Assembly: GCA_905250075.1 (NCBI GenBank)
Contig: CAJNOP010000002.1
Span: forward strand, 1,865,867-1,929,866
Direction: 5' to 3'
From: Rotaria sp. Silwood1
Taxonomy: Eukaryota; Rotifera; Eurotatoria; Philodinida; Philodinidae
Length of the DNA: 64,000 bases
In this document: positions 26,381-38,400 of the stretch, one piece after another
How positions within the stretch are numbered: the stretch's first letter is position 1
Layout of the letters: the number at the start of each line of letters is the position of its first letter
Made by a program: the position numbers and the translations under genes
The notes under the pieces: model-generated
The model's database searches: none
Seen by the model: only the letters and a program-made list of their open reading frames with translations
Told to the model about the DNA's origin: nothing

Positions 26381-28160
26381 AGAAACGATTTTTTAATATG
26401 GAATTGTTACCTCGTTCAATTTATCGCCAGCATTTAAATAAAAAAATATTAGCAAGGAAACTATCTGAACTAATACCCGTCGTTCAAGTTCATATTGGGA
26501 CCAGAAATAGGATTCCGATGAGACTGGCAAAAGTCTATAAAGGCTTGTCTCTATGAGTTCTTGCAGGCAAGTTATGACAGGTTTACTGGCTTTTCTACTC
26601 ATCTGTAGGTAGTCTCTGGAAAATTATATCATGGAAATTCGATCTCGAATTTCGCTTATAAATAAGTCTGATAACTCTTAGAATATCCTGATAGTTTTAG
26701 TCCTTCATCAAGATATAGAGTTTCCAAAAATAATTTGTTATCACAAACATGTCAAAAAAAGATCAAATTCAATTAAAAATACAATAACTTGACAAAGAAA
26801 CATTCTTTGCAGCTGAACTTGTCAGAATATTCTAAAAATTATGAAGCTTATCTATAGAGAAAATTTTAGATCGAAAGTCCACTAAATTGGCCATCAATAA
26901 GCTCCAAAGGTTCACGGGGACAAACAGTTTTAAGTTTTTGTTAATCTCACCAAAACTTCCTTCTGGATTAAGTGTGAGTTGAAAAAGGTTGGTGTTAGTA
27001 GCGGTAGCCTCTTCGTCAAATAATGACGAAAAAATTCAACTGAATTTTTTTCTGTTGACATCAATTCGATAATGTGTTAAGTTACTAAGTTATTACAAGC
27101 CTTTGACTTGTTTCACTTAATGAAAAATTAGCATAGTAGTCATAATGAAATGACTTATGGTTTAACCTTGGAGCTCTACTATATTGATATCTAATATTCG
27201 AATATTGAGGAAAAAAAGAAAACTTCTTCGTGAATAATAATCAATCACTAATTATCGATGAGATTATATTGATATAGTATGTCAACACATCTCTTAATAA
27301 ACTATCTAATTATCTAAGACAAGTTTTAATAATTGAGAAACATCTCTATTGTTCTATAGGTTTATCAATTCAATTGAAATTTATTGAAAATCTTATTTCT
27401 TAGATTATAATATAATTCTAGAATTTATTTTTGTTATTAAAATCTGCTGTAAGAATATTTCTAACTAGTTATATCATAATCATAGTTAACCTATAAAGTT
27501 CACAATATGGTGATATATGTAATTGTATTAATAAAGTACATATATTCTACCTGACTAAAAAAAGAACAGAAATTATTTCTATCATTACAATGATACTATT
27601 TCACTTGAATAACTTCAGTTGTTGACAAGTATTGAATCAGAGCGACACACATTGTTTATAGAAGATAAATCGTTATAACATTTATTTTTACTTCATCACT
27701 CAGTATCCTTGACAATATCTTTTCCTTTCTCTGCAATCTATATACAATCTTGCTTCAATATGCGCAATTGTCCTACAAAAAAATAGCTTTTTTTATCCGG
27801 CGGGGGTTTCGTGCATTTCTAGAATAAATATCAACTCAGAAATACTCTGATTCATTGCACTAATATATCTTTTTTTGCGTGATAAATACTTTCGAAGACA
27901 ACTGATGCTCTAATATCATTGACTGTCCACATGTGTACGTCTTTGTCATTGGCAAGTTTTATAGTTCTTTAAAAGTCATATAAGTGCTTGATATTGTATA
28001 AAGATAGATGAAAATATGTGTGTGTGTTACAAAAGAAAAAAAAGAAAAAAAAAGAAAAAAAAAGAAGAAGAAGAAGAGGTAATGTTCGCTTATGAAAAAA
28101 AAGGTATTTAGGTCTTGTTATTATAACTGTTGGTGTTGTCATTTTTCACAATTATTATAT

Positions 28161-30356
28161 TTATCGTGTTGATGAAAGCGATAGAATTTCTATAGGTTGA
28201 TGCATTGTTTTCGATGAATGATTATGTGATGAATTATAATTAAAATTTTCATTATCAAAATCTTGATCATTATAATCTGTATATTTTTTTGCTGATGTTG
28301 ATGATGATGATATTGAACGTGGTTTGATCGATAAATCGTTTGTTGAATCACCAATATTTTGTAAAATTTTCTTACTTGTTTCCGTTGAAAAACGTGTTAT
28401 AGCATTAAGATCATCATTTAAACTTCGTAAATGTATACTGGTTGATGTTGGTGGACGTGAATGAATAAATGAATGTTCACGTGGAGTATTTGTTACTGTT
28501 GAATAATCATATAATGATGATGCAGTAGGTGATGCTAAAGTTGTTGTTCGTCTTGGTGGACTATAATCAAGATTTGATGATAATGTTGAACGATATTTTG
28601 TATAATAATTATCATCAATAGGATTTGTTCGATATTTACCATAATCATAATCATCATCATCAATAGGATTTGCACGATATTTTGGATTATAATCAACATC
28701 AATAAGATTAGCTCGATATTTAGGATTGTAATCTTCATCAATAGAAATTGAACGATATTTTGGATAATAATCATCATCAATAGGATGTGCTCGATATTTT
28801 GGATAATAATTTTCATCAATTGGATTTGAACGATATTTTAAATGATAACCATCATCAATTGAGCTTGAACGATATTTTGTACGATAATCATTATCAATTG
28901 AATTTGGACGATATCTTTTATAGTAATCATCCTCCATTGGAGTTGAACGATATTTTGTATAATAATCATTATCAATTGTATTTGAACGATATTTTTTATA
29001 ATAATCATCATCAATTGATTTTGAACGATTATAATCATCAATATTATCATCATCATATGAATTATATTCATTAGCTTGTTCTTTTAATGGTACACGTACA
29101 TCACGATTTGAATAAGATCGAAGACGTGTTTCATAATCAGGACTTGAAGCATGTTGTGGTTGATGTAAATATGAAGCAACACCATAACGATATTGGTTAT
29201 ATTTATTTGATGATGGTGATGTATCAGGTACAGAAAGTAATGCTGAATATGTTTCACTAAATAATGGTACAGTTGTTGGTGGTATTGATGTATGATATGG
29301 ACTATATGCACGCATTATTTCACGATCTGGTTGTAATTTTTGATTGATTTTATCAAGTTTATTATTCATATTTTTTTCAAATTGTCGATAACGGCCAATA
29401 GGTGTTTTAAGTTCAGTTGCTTTTTCTTCTTCTATTCGAACACGTCTTTTAAGTGTTTGTGGTGGTGTTGGTAAATCATAAGCAAGAACATTACTTGGTG
29501 ATGCTAAATTCATAGCAGTAGCTATTGTTGCACTTGTATTTTCATCATTAATACCTGTTGCTGCACGATCTAATTTAACAGCACTTTCCATTTCACTTTC
29601 ATGTCGTTGACGCATTAATTGTAAACATAAATCATGATTACGTTGACGATCTTGTATTTGTTCCCATTTTTGTTCACGTAATGATTGTGCTTGAGATGCT
29701 TTTAATTCTTCTTCACGATCCCATAAACTTAACCCTTCTAATTTATTCATTAAACGTCGTGTGCGATGTTCACGCCAATTAGGATTTAAACGCGAACGAT
29801 TTGTTTTTGGTACATATTTTTTTTCTTCTCTTGTTGGTGATGTATTATTTGTTGTTTCAAGTTTATAACTTTCAACTAATGTATCAATAAAATCAACCGG
29901 TCGACGTGATGATTTTGATGATGAATAAGATGATCGAGTATTAATTGAATTTTTTGTACGTAATTTAGGTATGTCCGTATCATCTTTGCTTATTGTTGAA
30001 GTAAAATTAGCAGAACGAGATTTTGATGATGTTTGTTCTTGTTCTTCTTCTTGTTCTTTTAGTTTTCTATTAATATTTTCTTTGTTTATATTTTTTGAAG
30101 GAATACAAGTTGATTTTTCTTCTTGTACATCAGGTGTTGTAAATAACGATTTATTAGATTCTGTTAAAGCCGAATTTGAAGATTGATTTTGTTTTTCTTC
30201 TTCTACTCGTTCTTTTTTTCCTTCAGAAGTTTTTGTAGATGACGTTGTTTTAACTTGATCTAATTCTCCATTTTCTACAGAAACATTATTGCCTGATGGT
30301 ATTGACTTGATTTTATTGTCTTGTGTTGGTGGTATTTCATCGGATACCGATGCCAT
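28161..30356 (-). CDS. Single-exon disordered protein with eleven 13-residue tandem repeats
   Basis: A continuous 731-codon frame on the minus strand with no intron, in a window where every other sizeable gene is spliced. I do not recognise the family. Residues 1-150 are Ser/Thr/Lys/Glu-rich. About 155-270 is basic and helical (NWREHRTRRLMNKLEGLSLW, EEELKASQAQSLREQKWEQI, QRNHDLCLQLMRQRHESE), likely a coiled coil and perhaps the functional core. Around residues 430-590 the consensus R-[SA]-x-x-I-D-x-D-Y-Y-x-K-Y is repeated about eleven times; each unit is 13 residues (39 bp), with one 15-residue unit. The tail is Ser/Thr-rich. There is no signal peptide or membrane span. The Tyr/Asp/Arg repeat resembles low-complexity, phase-separating or cytoskeletal-linker sequences in composition only. 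The start ATG is the first in the frame. A retroposed intronless copy is one possible explanation for the missing introns. Confidence 0.8.
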   Translation of the reverse strand: MASVSDEIPPTQDNKIKSIPSGNNVSVENGELDQVKTTSSTKTSEGKKERVEEEKQNQSSNSALTESNKSLFTTPDVQEEKSTCIPSKNINKENINRKLKEQEEEQEQTSSKSRSANFTSTISKDDTDIPKLRTKNSINTRSSYSSSKSSRRPVDFIDTLVESYKLETTNNTSPTREEKKYVPKTNRSRLNPNWREHRTRRLMNKLEGLSLWDREEELKASQAQSLREQKWEQIQDRQRNHDLCLQLMRQRHESEMESAVKLDRAATGINDENTSATIATAMNLASPSNVLAYDLPTPPQTLKRRVRIEEEKATELKTPIGRYRQFEKNMNNKLDKINQKLQPDREIMRAYSPYHTSIPPTTVPLFSETYSALLSVPDTSPSSNKYNQYRYGVASYLHQPQHASSPDYETRLRSYSNRDVRVPLKEQANEYNSYDDDNIDDYNRSKSIDDDYYKKYRSNTIDNDYYTKYRSTPMEDDYYKRYRPNSIDNDYRTKYRSSSIDDGYHLKYRSNPIDENYYPKYRAHPIDDDYYPKYRSISIDEDYNPKYRANLIDVDYNPKYRANPIDDDDYDYGKYRTNPIDDNYYTKYRSTLSSNLDYSPPRRTTTLASPTASSLYDYSTVTNTPREHSFIHSRPPTSTSIHLRSLNDDLNAITRFSTETSKKILQNIGDSTNDLSIKPRSISSSSTSAKKYTDYNDQDFDNENFNYNSSHNHSSKTMHQPIEILSLSSTR
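28570..29030 (-). repeat. 39-bp coding minisatellite (11-12 units)
   Basis: Each unit reads, on the minus strand, as one 13-residue block of the protein above. In plus orientation, variants of cgatattttg.ataataatc and atcatcaat(t/a)g recur at 39-base steps. The periodicity keeps other frames on both strands open (28535-28819 minus, 28787-29074 plus, 28838-29071 minus). Those are shadows of the repeat, not separate genes. Confidence 0.9.
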
Positions 30357-31440
30357 CGAATATTTGTTCTCTTTTTGAGCTTACAATATTCACTAAACAA
30401 AATAAATAGATAAAAAACAAAACATTTCTTGATCAAATTAGTCACCGAAGAGTAGAAAATCTTCTTTTTTGGAGATAGCGTCTCTACAAATAGAATCGTT
30501 TGACGACGCCGATGCTGCTATGCGAGCCTTGCTAAAAAAGATAGGAGAAGTTATACATAGTAAAGATGTTTTTTTTCCTCTCTTGCTTGCTCTCTTTCTA
30601 TCTATCTCTCCCCCTCTATCTCGTTTCTTTCTCTGTACATTTGTCTGTCAGAACAATGATAAAAAACTCATCGTGCTCGTAATTGTTTTGAGACATTTGT
30701 CTCTTTACTTCGTCGCCTAAGAGAACTAAGGATATTTTAGTATTTACAGACAAGCAACGAGTGTACCATGCGTAAAAAAGAAAAGGAGAATGAGACGGAG
30801 GAGGGGATGACGGAAAATCAGGGACTCCTATTCTCGCTCTCTTCTCTTTTGTTATTATGTCGATGAAGATAATCATGGCTGCGTGATACGAAAGAGAAGG
30901 ATGGTTGTTGTCGTTTCACTATATAGTGCTAAAAGCATAAGAAATATAGAAAAGAGAAGGTTATCCATTTCTATACATACGTACTTGGCATAAAGCAAAA
31001 GAAAGAAAGAAAGAAACACTTCTCTTCCGTCAACCGCAAAATGATGCACATTTGCCTGACGAGTAGATAAAGATCGATGCTAGCATTATAGCTACCATGC
31101 TTCATGATACAACCATCGAAAAGAAACTGAGGCATATTTTTCTTCTCTATGATGAAAAAGAAAGGTTGTCGTCCATATTGACGTCATAACTCTATGTACA
31201 TCAAGGTCTATATTCATTCAAAATGATTTACAGTAGATACGTATTGTACAAAATCGAGATATTCATATAATTGTATGATGATCCTTATAAACAGTTTGGA
31301 TATGTGTACGTATATATATATTCAATTAAATAGTCAATACCAAATGGAAAGTGAAATTGACATGTAATATAGATAAATGTGTAAATATACGTAATAGATG
31401 GCGAACATCACATCATTTTTCTTATGTTTATGTTATTTAA

Positions 31441-31611
31441 ATGTTGAAAAGTTCTAAATATACTTCATCAATATTGAGCAGATGCTTGTTATATAGTAAA
31501 ACTATTTCGACTCGATTATGTACTAGCGATGATGATATAACAATTATTACATCTTCGTCTAATACTTGTTCTTCTATTCTCAATCATAGAAACAATGCAG
31601 GCAATGGTTGA
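31441..31611 (+). CDS. Short open frame, 56 residues, possible small protein
   Basis: An ATG-to-TGA frame beginning MLKSSKYTSSILSRCLLYSK, rich in Ser, Arg and Lys with no acidic residue in the first 35 positions, like a mitochondrial presequence. It is followed by DDDITIITSSSNTCSS. Neither splice partner nor family is apparent. It could be the first exon of an unrecognised gene or chance. Confidence 0.2.
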   Translation: MLKSSKYTSSILSRCLLYSKTISTRLCTSDDDITIITSSSNTCSSILNHRNNAGNG

Positions 31612-33929
31612 TAACTGTGATAATCAGCTAACTGAGTTATACGAAGAACTATCGATAGTATATCTTGAATAACTTCAAAGAAAGATCATTATGGTGTGAA
31701 CAGATATAAATAGCTAGTGATTTCTGATGAACAGTTAACAAGTAAAAAAAACAAAGCATTCAAAAAATAAAACTCGATGCTAGAATGCTTTCTGTCTATT
31801 TCCATCACTTGATAAATTCTTATACATGTCTATTACTTTCTTGTTGCTGGTATCATCTACTGTAAAACTATTGATAATACCTTAGATGTTCCCATGATAG
31901 TTTCTACAATCAATTATAGTACAATAGAAAATTATCTAATTGGAATAAAACCAGATATTATACTGTCACGGTATCCTTCAAGTTCTATTGTATTCTAATG
32001 CATGCAGTATGTCTAGTATATACGTTTCCTATTGTGACAACTTCGAATATATCAAGAAACCAGATGCAATAAGTTACAGAAATGTTCTTAATTGTTGTAT
32101 AAAATCAAGGATTATAACGTTGCAAACATGTCTCCAAACGATCATTTATGTATTTTGACTGTATATTCTAAAATTTCTTTTCACATATTTTCATGTGTGT
32201 AATGTTAATTTGTAAACCTTGAGTAGAAAATGTAAACAAAATTCGAACATATAAAACAATATTATAAGTAAGAAAAAGGACTTCAGGTCTGTTTAACGCA
32301 TCATGTAGATGAAATGATAAACCTTTCAGTTATAATAGACAATAACACATCATAACTATATTAATTTCTTTTTTTACGGTCAGATAAGAATAATTTTTTT
32401 ATGATATGTTCCGTTGCTTTTAGGACCCTTTATATGTTATCCTAGAAAATGTTTCTACTGTTATGTAATATAAAATACAGCAAAAGTATTTATCTGGATG
32501 TGCTAGAATTTACTGAATGCTTCTTAAGCTCGTATGAAATAACATTTGATCTTTGCCTATTGATTCGCTTTCTATATTCTAATATCAATTATCAAGAATT
32601 TCTTGTGAGCTTATGCATAGATGAAAAAGAAATAGTTTGTATTCTTGATAAAAATTGACAATAGACTTATGACACACACAAATATTACCACATAGAATTG
32701 AAAGTAATTCTAGAAATTAACATTTTGGGAAAGGATGTCATGAAATACAACTAAAAAGTCAGAAGTTAATCTGAAATATTCATGTGATTATTAAACTGAT
32801 TATTTCGATATAAATTTAGATGTTTCTACAAAATCAGTAAAATATTCACTTCAAAAGTTTCTTATAAATGTAATTCATATGGTTATAATTCGATTTAAAC
32901 AGATTTTGGTACAGAACATTTCATTTTGAATTTGAGAAATTTAATCGGTTGCATTCTTAGCGACAAGAAAGTATTTCTTGGAATTTAAAATAATAGATCA
33001 ACGTGGTCAAGCATTACCGAATTTCAGATAATGGATTTTTTTTGTTACAGCAGCTAAGAGTTCAGTATTTTACTACAAAATGAAGCAACCTAAAAATGAA
33101 CTTTCTTTATGATAGTTATTTAGTTTCTAATAAGCTTTCAGATTTTTCGGTCAATTTCTAATCAGCATAATAATATCAAGATGACAGCAAAAATGGCTAG
33201 AGAGCAATCAGATATTCATTGGCCACATTGTTTTCTACATCTAATGATGTGTTTTTCACTAAAATACAACGAAAAAAACAATTTTTCAATTTTTTCAATC
33301 CGAGAAATTTTCGAGAAAAATAAATGTTGAAGTTGTAATTAATTGAATATTTCGCTTATTGCGAATTTCATGCCACTTACAAAGATAGTAAAATATGTAC
33401 ATGTACGTACAAACAAAAACAGTGCAAAATACTAAGGAGTCATGTATAAAAGATGCTCAGGTAAGAAGTGGAGTTTTTAATTATTAGACGTCTGAACACT
33501 TACTTTGAATATTTTTCTTTTTGTCATATATAACTTTCATCGAAACCTTCAAAGCTAATTTCTTTTCATGAACATTTTTAAAGAGGAAATGGATTGAATG
33601 AATTAGTTGAATATTTATACGACTTCAAAATCATTCAAGATTATCGTACATGACAGAGAGTTATTGTGTGACGCAGTGATATGAGATTTTCAAGAGCCAT
33701 TGATATCGAACTTTATTTTTTGTTTTTGATGAGTTTCTACTCGTTAAAATAAAATGTATTTGGAAAACAAAAACATTGCCAGAGGTTATATTATTGCTTG
33801 TTGTTGATGGCATGGGTGTTTTGTCTTTTTTATATTTATCTAATGAATTGTTATTCAATAAAAAAAGGAAGAGTATGTTGGAATAAGCACGCTTTTCTAG
33901 AAAGTTTTTTTTTTATACTAGATGTTAGA

Positions 33930-34260
33930 GCTTGCCGGATTGGTTCCGAACCGTGATCCAACCAATTTCAATTCCGAAAATTTAGGGGTCGATGGGCTCT
34001 AACTATCTGAGATATGTATAGGATGCACTAGTTACAGAGTACGAAAATCAGAACAAGTACCTCTTATGTTCCGGGCATCTGTGCAATTCTGGTTAGAAGA
34101 TTTCATTGAAAGTATCAAAGCACAATTCGTCCAGATCCAAATCTGGAAACTTCCAATTCGACAGGCTCCACTGAACAATCAGAAGAGGAAGAGGATAAAA
34201 AAATGTGATTTTTATCTAGATGTTTTTTATGAGTGACTCCTTTATGATCTAGAAATACTA
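33930..34260. repeat. Degraded copy of the repeat seen in a WDR81 intron
   Basis: Shares, with the segment near 5930-6123, a cagatccaa core and the block aaaa.gtgatttttat followed by a diverged gagtgactcc / gaatgacgtccc. It is only partly preserved, and the boundaries are approximate. Confidence 0.35.
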
Positions 34261-35457
34261 CTAAATTTGGATGTTATTGAAATTTCATAACACAATATTT
34301 CTAGAAAAGAGATGCGAATATTTAATAATGCAACGTAAATGAGTTTTGTTACGCAATTTCATCAAAAAATGAACAGGGTTTTTGAACTCATTGTCTTATT
34401 TCCTAAACATCTTACATTCATACGAAGATCATATATTGAAAGAGAAAACTCAATACTGTTCAGAAATAGAAACGCTTTCATTTCAAATACTATTGATCAT
34501 TCTCTTCTTAGTAATAGATGCAATTTTTTTTCCTTTAAAGTTCAAGTTCTCCCCATGCATGACTGGATGAATGATGGCTGATCATGCCAAGATTCTAAAT
34601 TTGTTGAGATTGATAGACATTTTTTTTTAAAAGCTTATGTGTTCTTTTTAAAAATTGAATCGAATTCTTAGTTTCACAAAACAAACATCAGCAATATGGT
34701 GATGAAAACTTTCACACACACAAAATTGATTTAATGGTAAACACAAAAAAATCTCTCCCTCCGTTCTGTACACAAAAGGACAGAAGTCAAAAAAACAAAT
34801 TAATTTAAAAAGACTCTTCAGTTCCTAAGGTGAACTTTCCAAGAAAGTATTTACGTAGCAATTCTTTTGTTTTGTTAAAATTGAATGATGAATCATTTAT
34901 TATGAATTTATTGAGACTTCAAATTCAACTCTTTCACTTTTTCTAATTCAAATTGTGTTTTAAATTAAAATTTGATTGTAAGAAAAAAATATCTCGTTCA
35001 AAATATAAAATAAATAGAAGCCTACTAGATGAATTCAAAGTTTATTTTATTTGTATGTCTATTTTTAAATTTACAATATATTTTTTTTTCTCACATATCA
35101 GAACACATGATTTCATGACATACTAAAATTAACTATTTTTGTTTTCCTATGAGTTCTTATCTGAAAAGAAAAAAGACTGAAGGAAAAAGAAAAAATATTT
35201 CAATGATTCAGCTTATTTATAAATATAAAGAAAAATGAAAAAAAAAATATCAATATATGTTGCCATGTGCTTTTTTTTCCGCGTTCTTTTTTTTTTCTTC
35301 TCGGTTGCATTTGTCACTATTTGTTGAAGTTGTTTCTCTTGAAGAAAAACCCAGTATGTGTTGTGTTCCTTTTATATAAAAGTGGAAAAGATCATTCGAC
35401 ATTTTTACATAGTATCAACAGTATTTTTCAAAATACTAGTGAAATAATATTTCAGTT

Positions 35458-38400
35458 ATGTCCAATACTCGAGGTGGCCGTGGTTTCTCATCAAATGGTC
35501 GTAACAGTACGATTCGATCTCATACTTTTGACCAATTCTCTACTCCACCATCATTAATGCTAGTGACAAATGAATCAACTCCATTACCATTAATGCAAGG
35601 TATGGATAATTCAATTGCATCATCAGTGAATCCTAATGTTAGTCGAACTCAACGAAATCCTAATATTCAATCAAATTCTGGTGTTGTTAGGTTTGTATTG
35701 ATTATAGAATTTGGATAAGAATGAAAAAATAATTTATTTAATTTATTATTTCAGACATCATGGAAATAGAAATCGAGGCTCAAGTACGAGAGGTGGAGGA
35801 AGACAAACAACAAATTCAAATGATCATCATCGAGCTTCTAGTGGGAATAATAATGATAATCATAGACATCCTTCTATGAGACCTGATTCTGCTGCTTCGA
35901 CTTTCACAACTAGAAATATGTACACGTGCTGTTTTTAAACATTAATAAAAATAAATATGATATTTTTTTTTGTAAATTTTTTAGGACACCTAAAACATCG
36001 TCTCATTCTTCGGTTAGATATGATACACTAACAAAATTACTTACTAGACAACCGGATGAAATTCTTGCTGAAATGCTTCATCCTAATTTTCAATTTAGAA
36101 AATTTCTAAATGATAATCGTATGCGAAATAGATATGATTGGATATCATCAATGACAAAATTACTTGAGCAAATAATAAAATGTGTAGGATCACGTGAACG
36201 TATAGTAATGATTTTAGAACAATTACCTAAAACATCTTATCTCGATGGTGTTTATGATGAAGTTCGTAAGACAGATGTAATTACTGATCAATTACGTTTT
36301 GATTTTATTAAATTATTTCTTAATATATCAAATGCATTTCTTTCTATGATACCACATTCAGCAGATGATTTAACAAAAATATTTGAACGTATTGAATTAC
36401 AATTTACTAAAGTTCAAACAAAAACATCTGTAAGATTAATATATTTGATTAGGTTTTTTCTATTTGATAATTCTTATCTTTTAGGAGTATGAAGAAACAA
36501 AAACAATACTTGACGAAGTAATTGAACGAGTTAATGAAATATATCGTCGAAAACAACAAAATCAACAATCAAAAACAAAAAATACTACTGTACAGAGTAC
36601 TACTACTACTAGTACTACCAATCAAATCGAACATAATGATGGTCCACCTCCACCAGATGATTATCGTCAATTACAAATTATACCTGATGTCAACGAGATT
36701 TTATCTGACAGAAAAGTATATCTTCGACGAAATATTGTTAATGGTATTTATAATGATCCACAACATTATCTTGATGTAAATATTGACTTATTCATTGATA
36801 TTATTTTTGCTTTTGTATTAAACTTGATTTATTTCCTTTAAGATTCATTTTCGTCTTTTACGTGAAGATTTTGTTGGCCCGTTACGTGATGGTATTGACC
36901 AATATTTATCTAAAGTTGAAGGTAAAAATTTTAATGTACGAATTTATGAAAATGTTCGTTCACTTGGTCCACGATTAAGTCCACGAAATGGGATTGTTTA
37001 TGATTTATATTTGGATCCTAAAATGGCATCGAAAATTTCTTGGGCTAATAGTCGACGATTAATATATGGCAATTTACTTGTTCTTACTCATGATAACTTT
37101 CAATCATGTGCATTTGTTACTGTTGAAGATCGATCAGAAATTGAAAAAGATTTTATTATATCGGTAAAGAAAAAGCGCAGATAAAACCATTTTCTACCCT
37201 CTCTCCTCCTCATGAGTTTTAGACTTTCGTAGGAGAATCGAGTCATGAAGGGTTCTTGATCATAGTCCACTAGTTACAATGGTGATAAGTGGCATCACAG
37301 TTTTAGAAATCTGGCGTATCCTCAGGGATTGCAGCATATCTTATTCTTTGCATTTTGATCACAAGATATCTAAATATATCACTTTGAGTATGCTGATCAA
37401 GAGTATGATATTTAGACTGATATATAACTATATCCTCTACGGACTATATCGAGCTCAATGTGATCTCCTATAGGATTCTCATGTTAAGTCATCCTAGCTT
37501 TTTGTCTTAAATTAGAAGCAGATGACTATTTCTTATTTAAAACTGTGAGCTCTAATCGAACTCGAGCATGAAAAAAATCAATTGAAGCAAAGTAAACCAA
37601 AAGTTGGCGATTCCGAGCTAAAAAGCATGTTTCAGGGTCCACGTTTGATTGCGTGCATCATGATTTCTTGTGCTGTTGATATTGCTTCATCGTAAAAATT
37701 TGAGACAAAAGATATCTTTTTGAGCTGTATATCATAGCATTTTGAGATTACCGAAAAAAAGTGTGCATGACCTTTTTCTAGAGAGCTTGTGCAAAATAAT
37801 TTTTGAGAATTTTCAGTTGATCTCATCAACCAGAAGAACAAGGACTGATATGTCCAGTATCTTGTATTTTTCAGTATGAAGTACTGATGCACAGTTTTTT
37901 TTTATTTACTTCAACACACTATTAGATAGAGCCTAAGAGTTTACCCATTATGCCACGTCTTTGCGCTGAAATAGTGCCATCTTCACAAATAAACAGGGTG
38001 AGCATTATCAAGTATAGAATTTGAAGTACGCATCGTGACCTAAGATCGTTCATTTCTCGTTTCACTTGACTTCAGCTGACTTTTTCCTGCGCGGATTTGG
38101 ATAGAGTTTATAATTTTGCGTAAACAAAAGCTTATTTTTTGAAAAGAATTCACTTATTATTCAAAACCAAAGCTAGTATGGCTTAACCATGAAACCCTAT
38201 GGGTGACAACATTGATTTTGCTGTAGCCCGCATCTATTACAATTCTGTTCATTCTAAATATCATAGTCATCATTAGCATGCTCGAATTTATATATCTAGG
38301 TATGTTTCGATCGAAAGTCAGAAATAAAAGGTTTTCTGGTATTTCTGAGGATCGCCCAGGTCAAAAAAATAGCCTTGGTACCATTGATCTCCATTGTGGC

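Larger units (their letters stand above)
22925..28160. other. 5.2-kb gene-poor interval with repeats
   Basis: No complete gene was found. The interval holds the foldback at 24388-24960, the foldback family at 25885-26380 with a degraded copy to about 26990, and a possible decayed coding fragment at 25254-25519. A purine-rich low-complexity stretch of aaaaaaagaaa and gaagaagaag lies at 28031-28078. Confidence 0.6.
30357..35457. other. 5.1-kb interval between divergent genes
   Basis: It separates the repeat protein (minus) from ZNFX1 (plus), so both promoters probably lie here. It contains a degraded repeat at about 33930-34260 related to the WDR81 intron element at 5014-6123, and a short open frame at 31441-31611. 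I see no RNA gene or further exon that I can support. Confidence 0.5.

Noticed and set aside
28021-28080. Regular A/G repeats that might suggest a CRISPR or telomeric array
   Set aside because: Simple purine tract without unit structure or spacers; the window is eukaryotic.
28535-28819. Minus-strand frame of Ile/Met/Leu repeats
   Set aside because: Same repeat read in an alternative frame of the 731-residue gene.
28787-29074. 95-codon plus-strand frame rich in Asn, His, Leu and Asp
   Set aside because: It is the antisense of the 39-bp coding repeat; the periodicity keeps it open, and it has no independent start context or splice sites.
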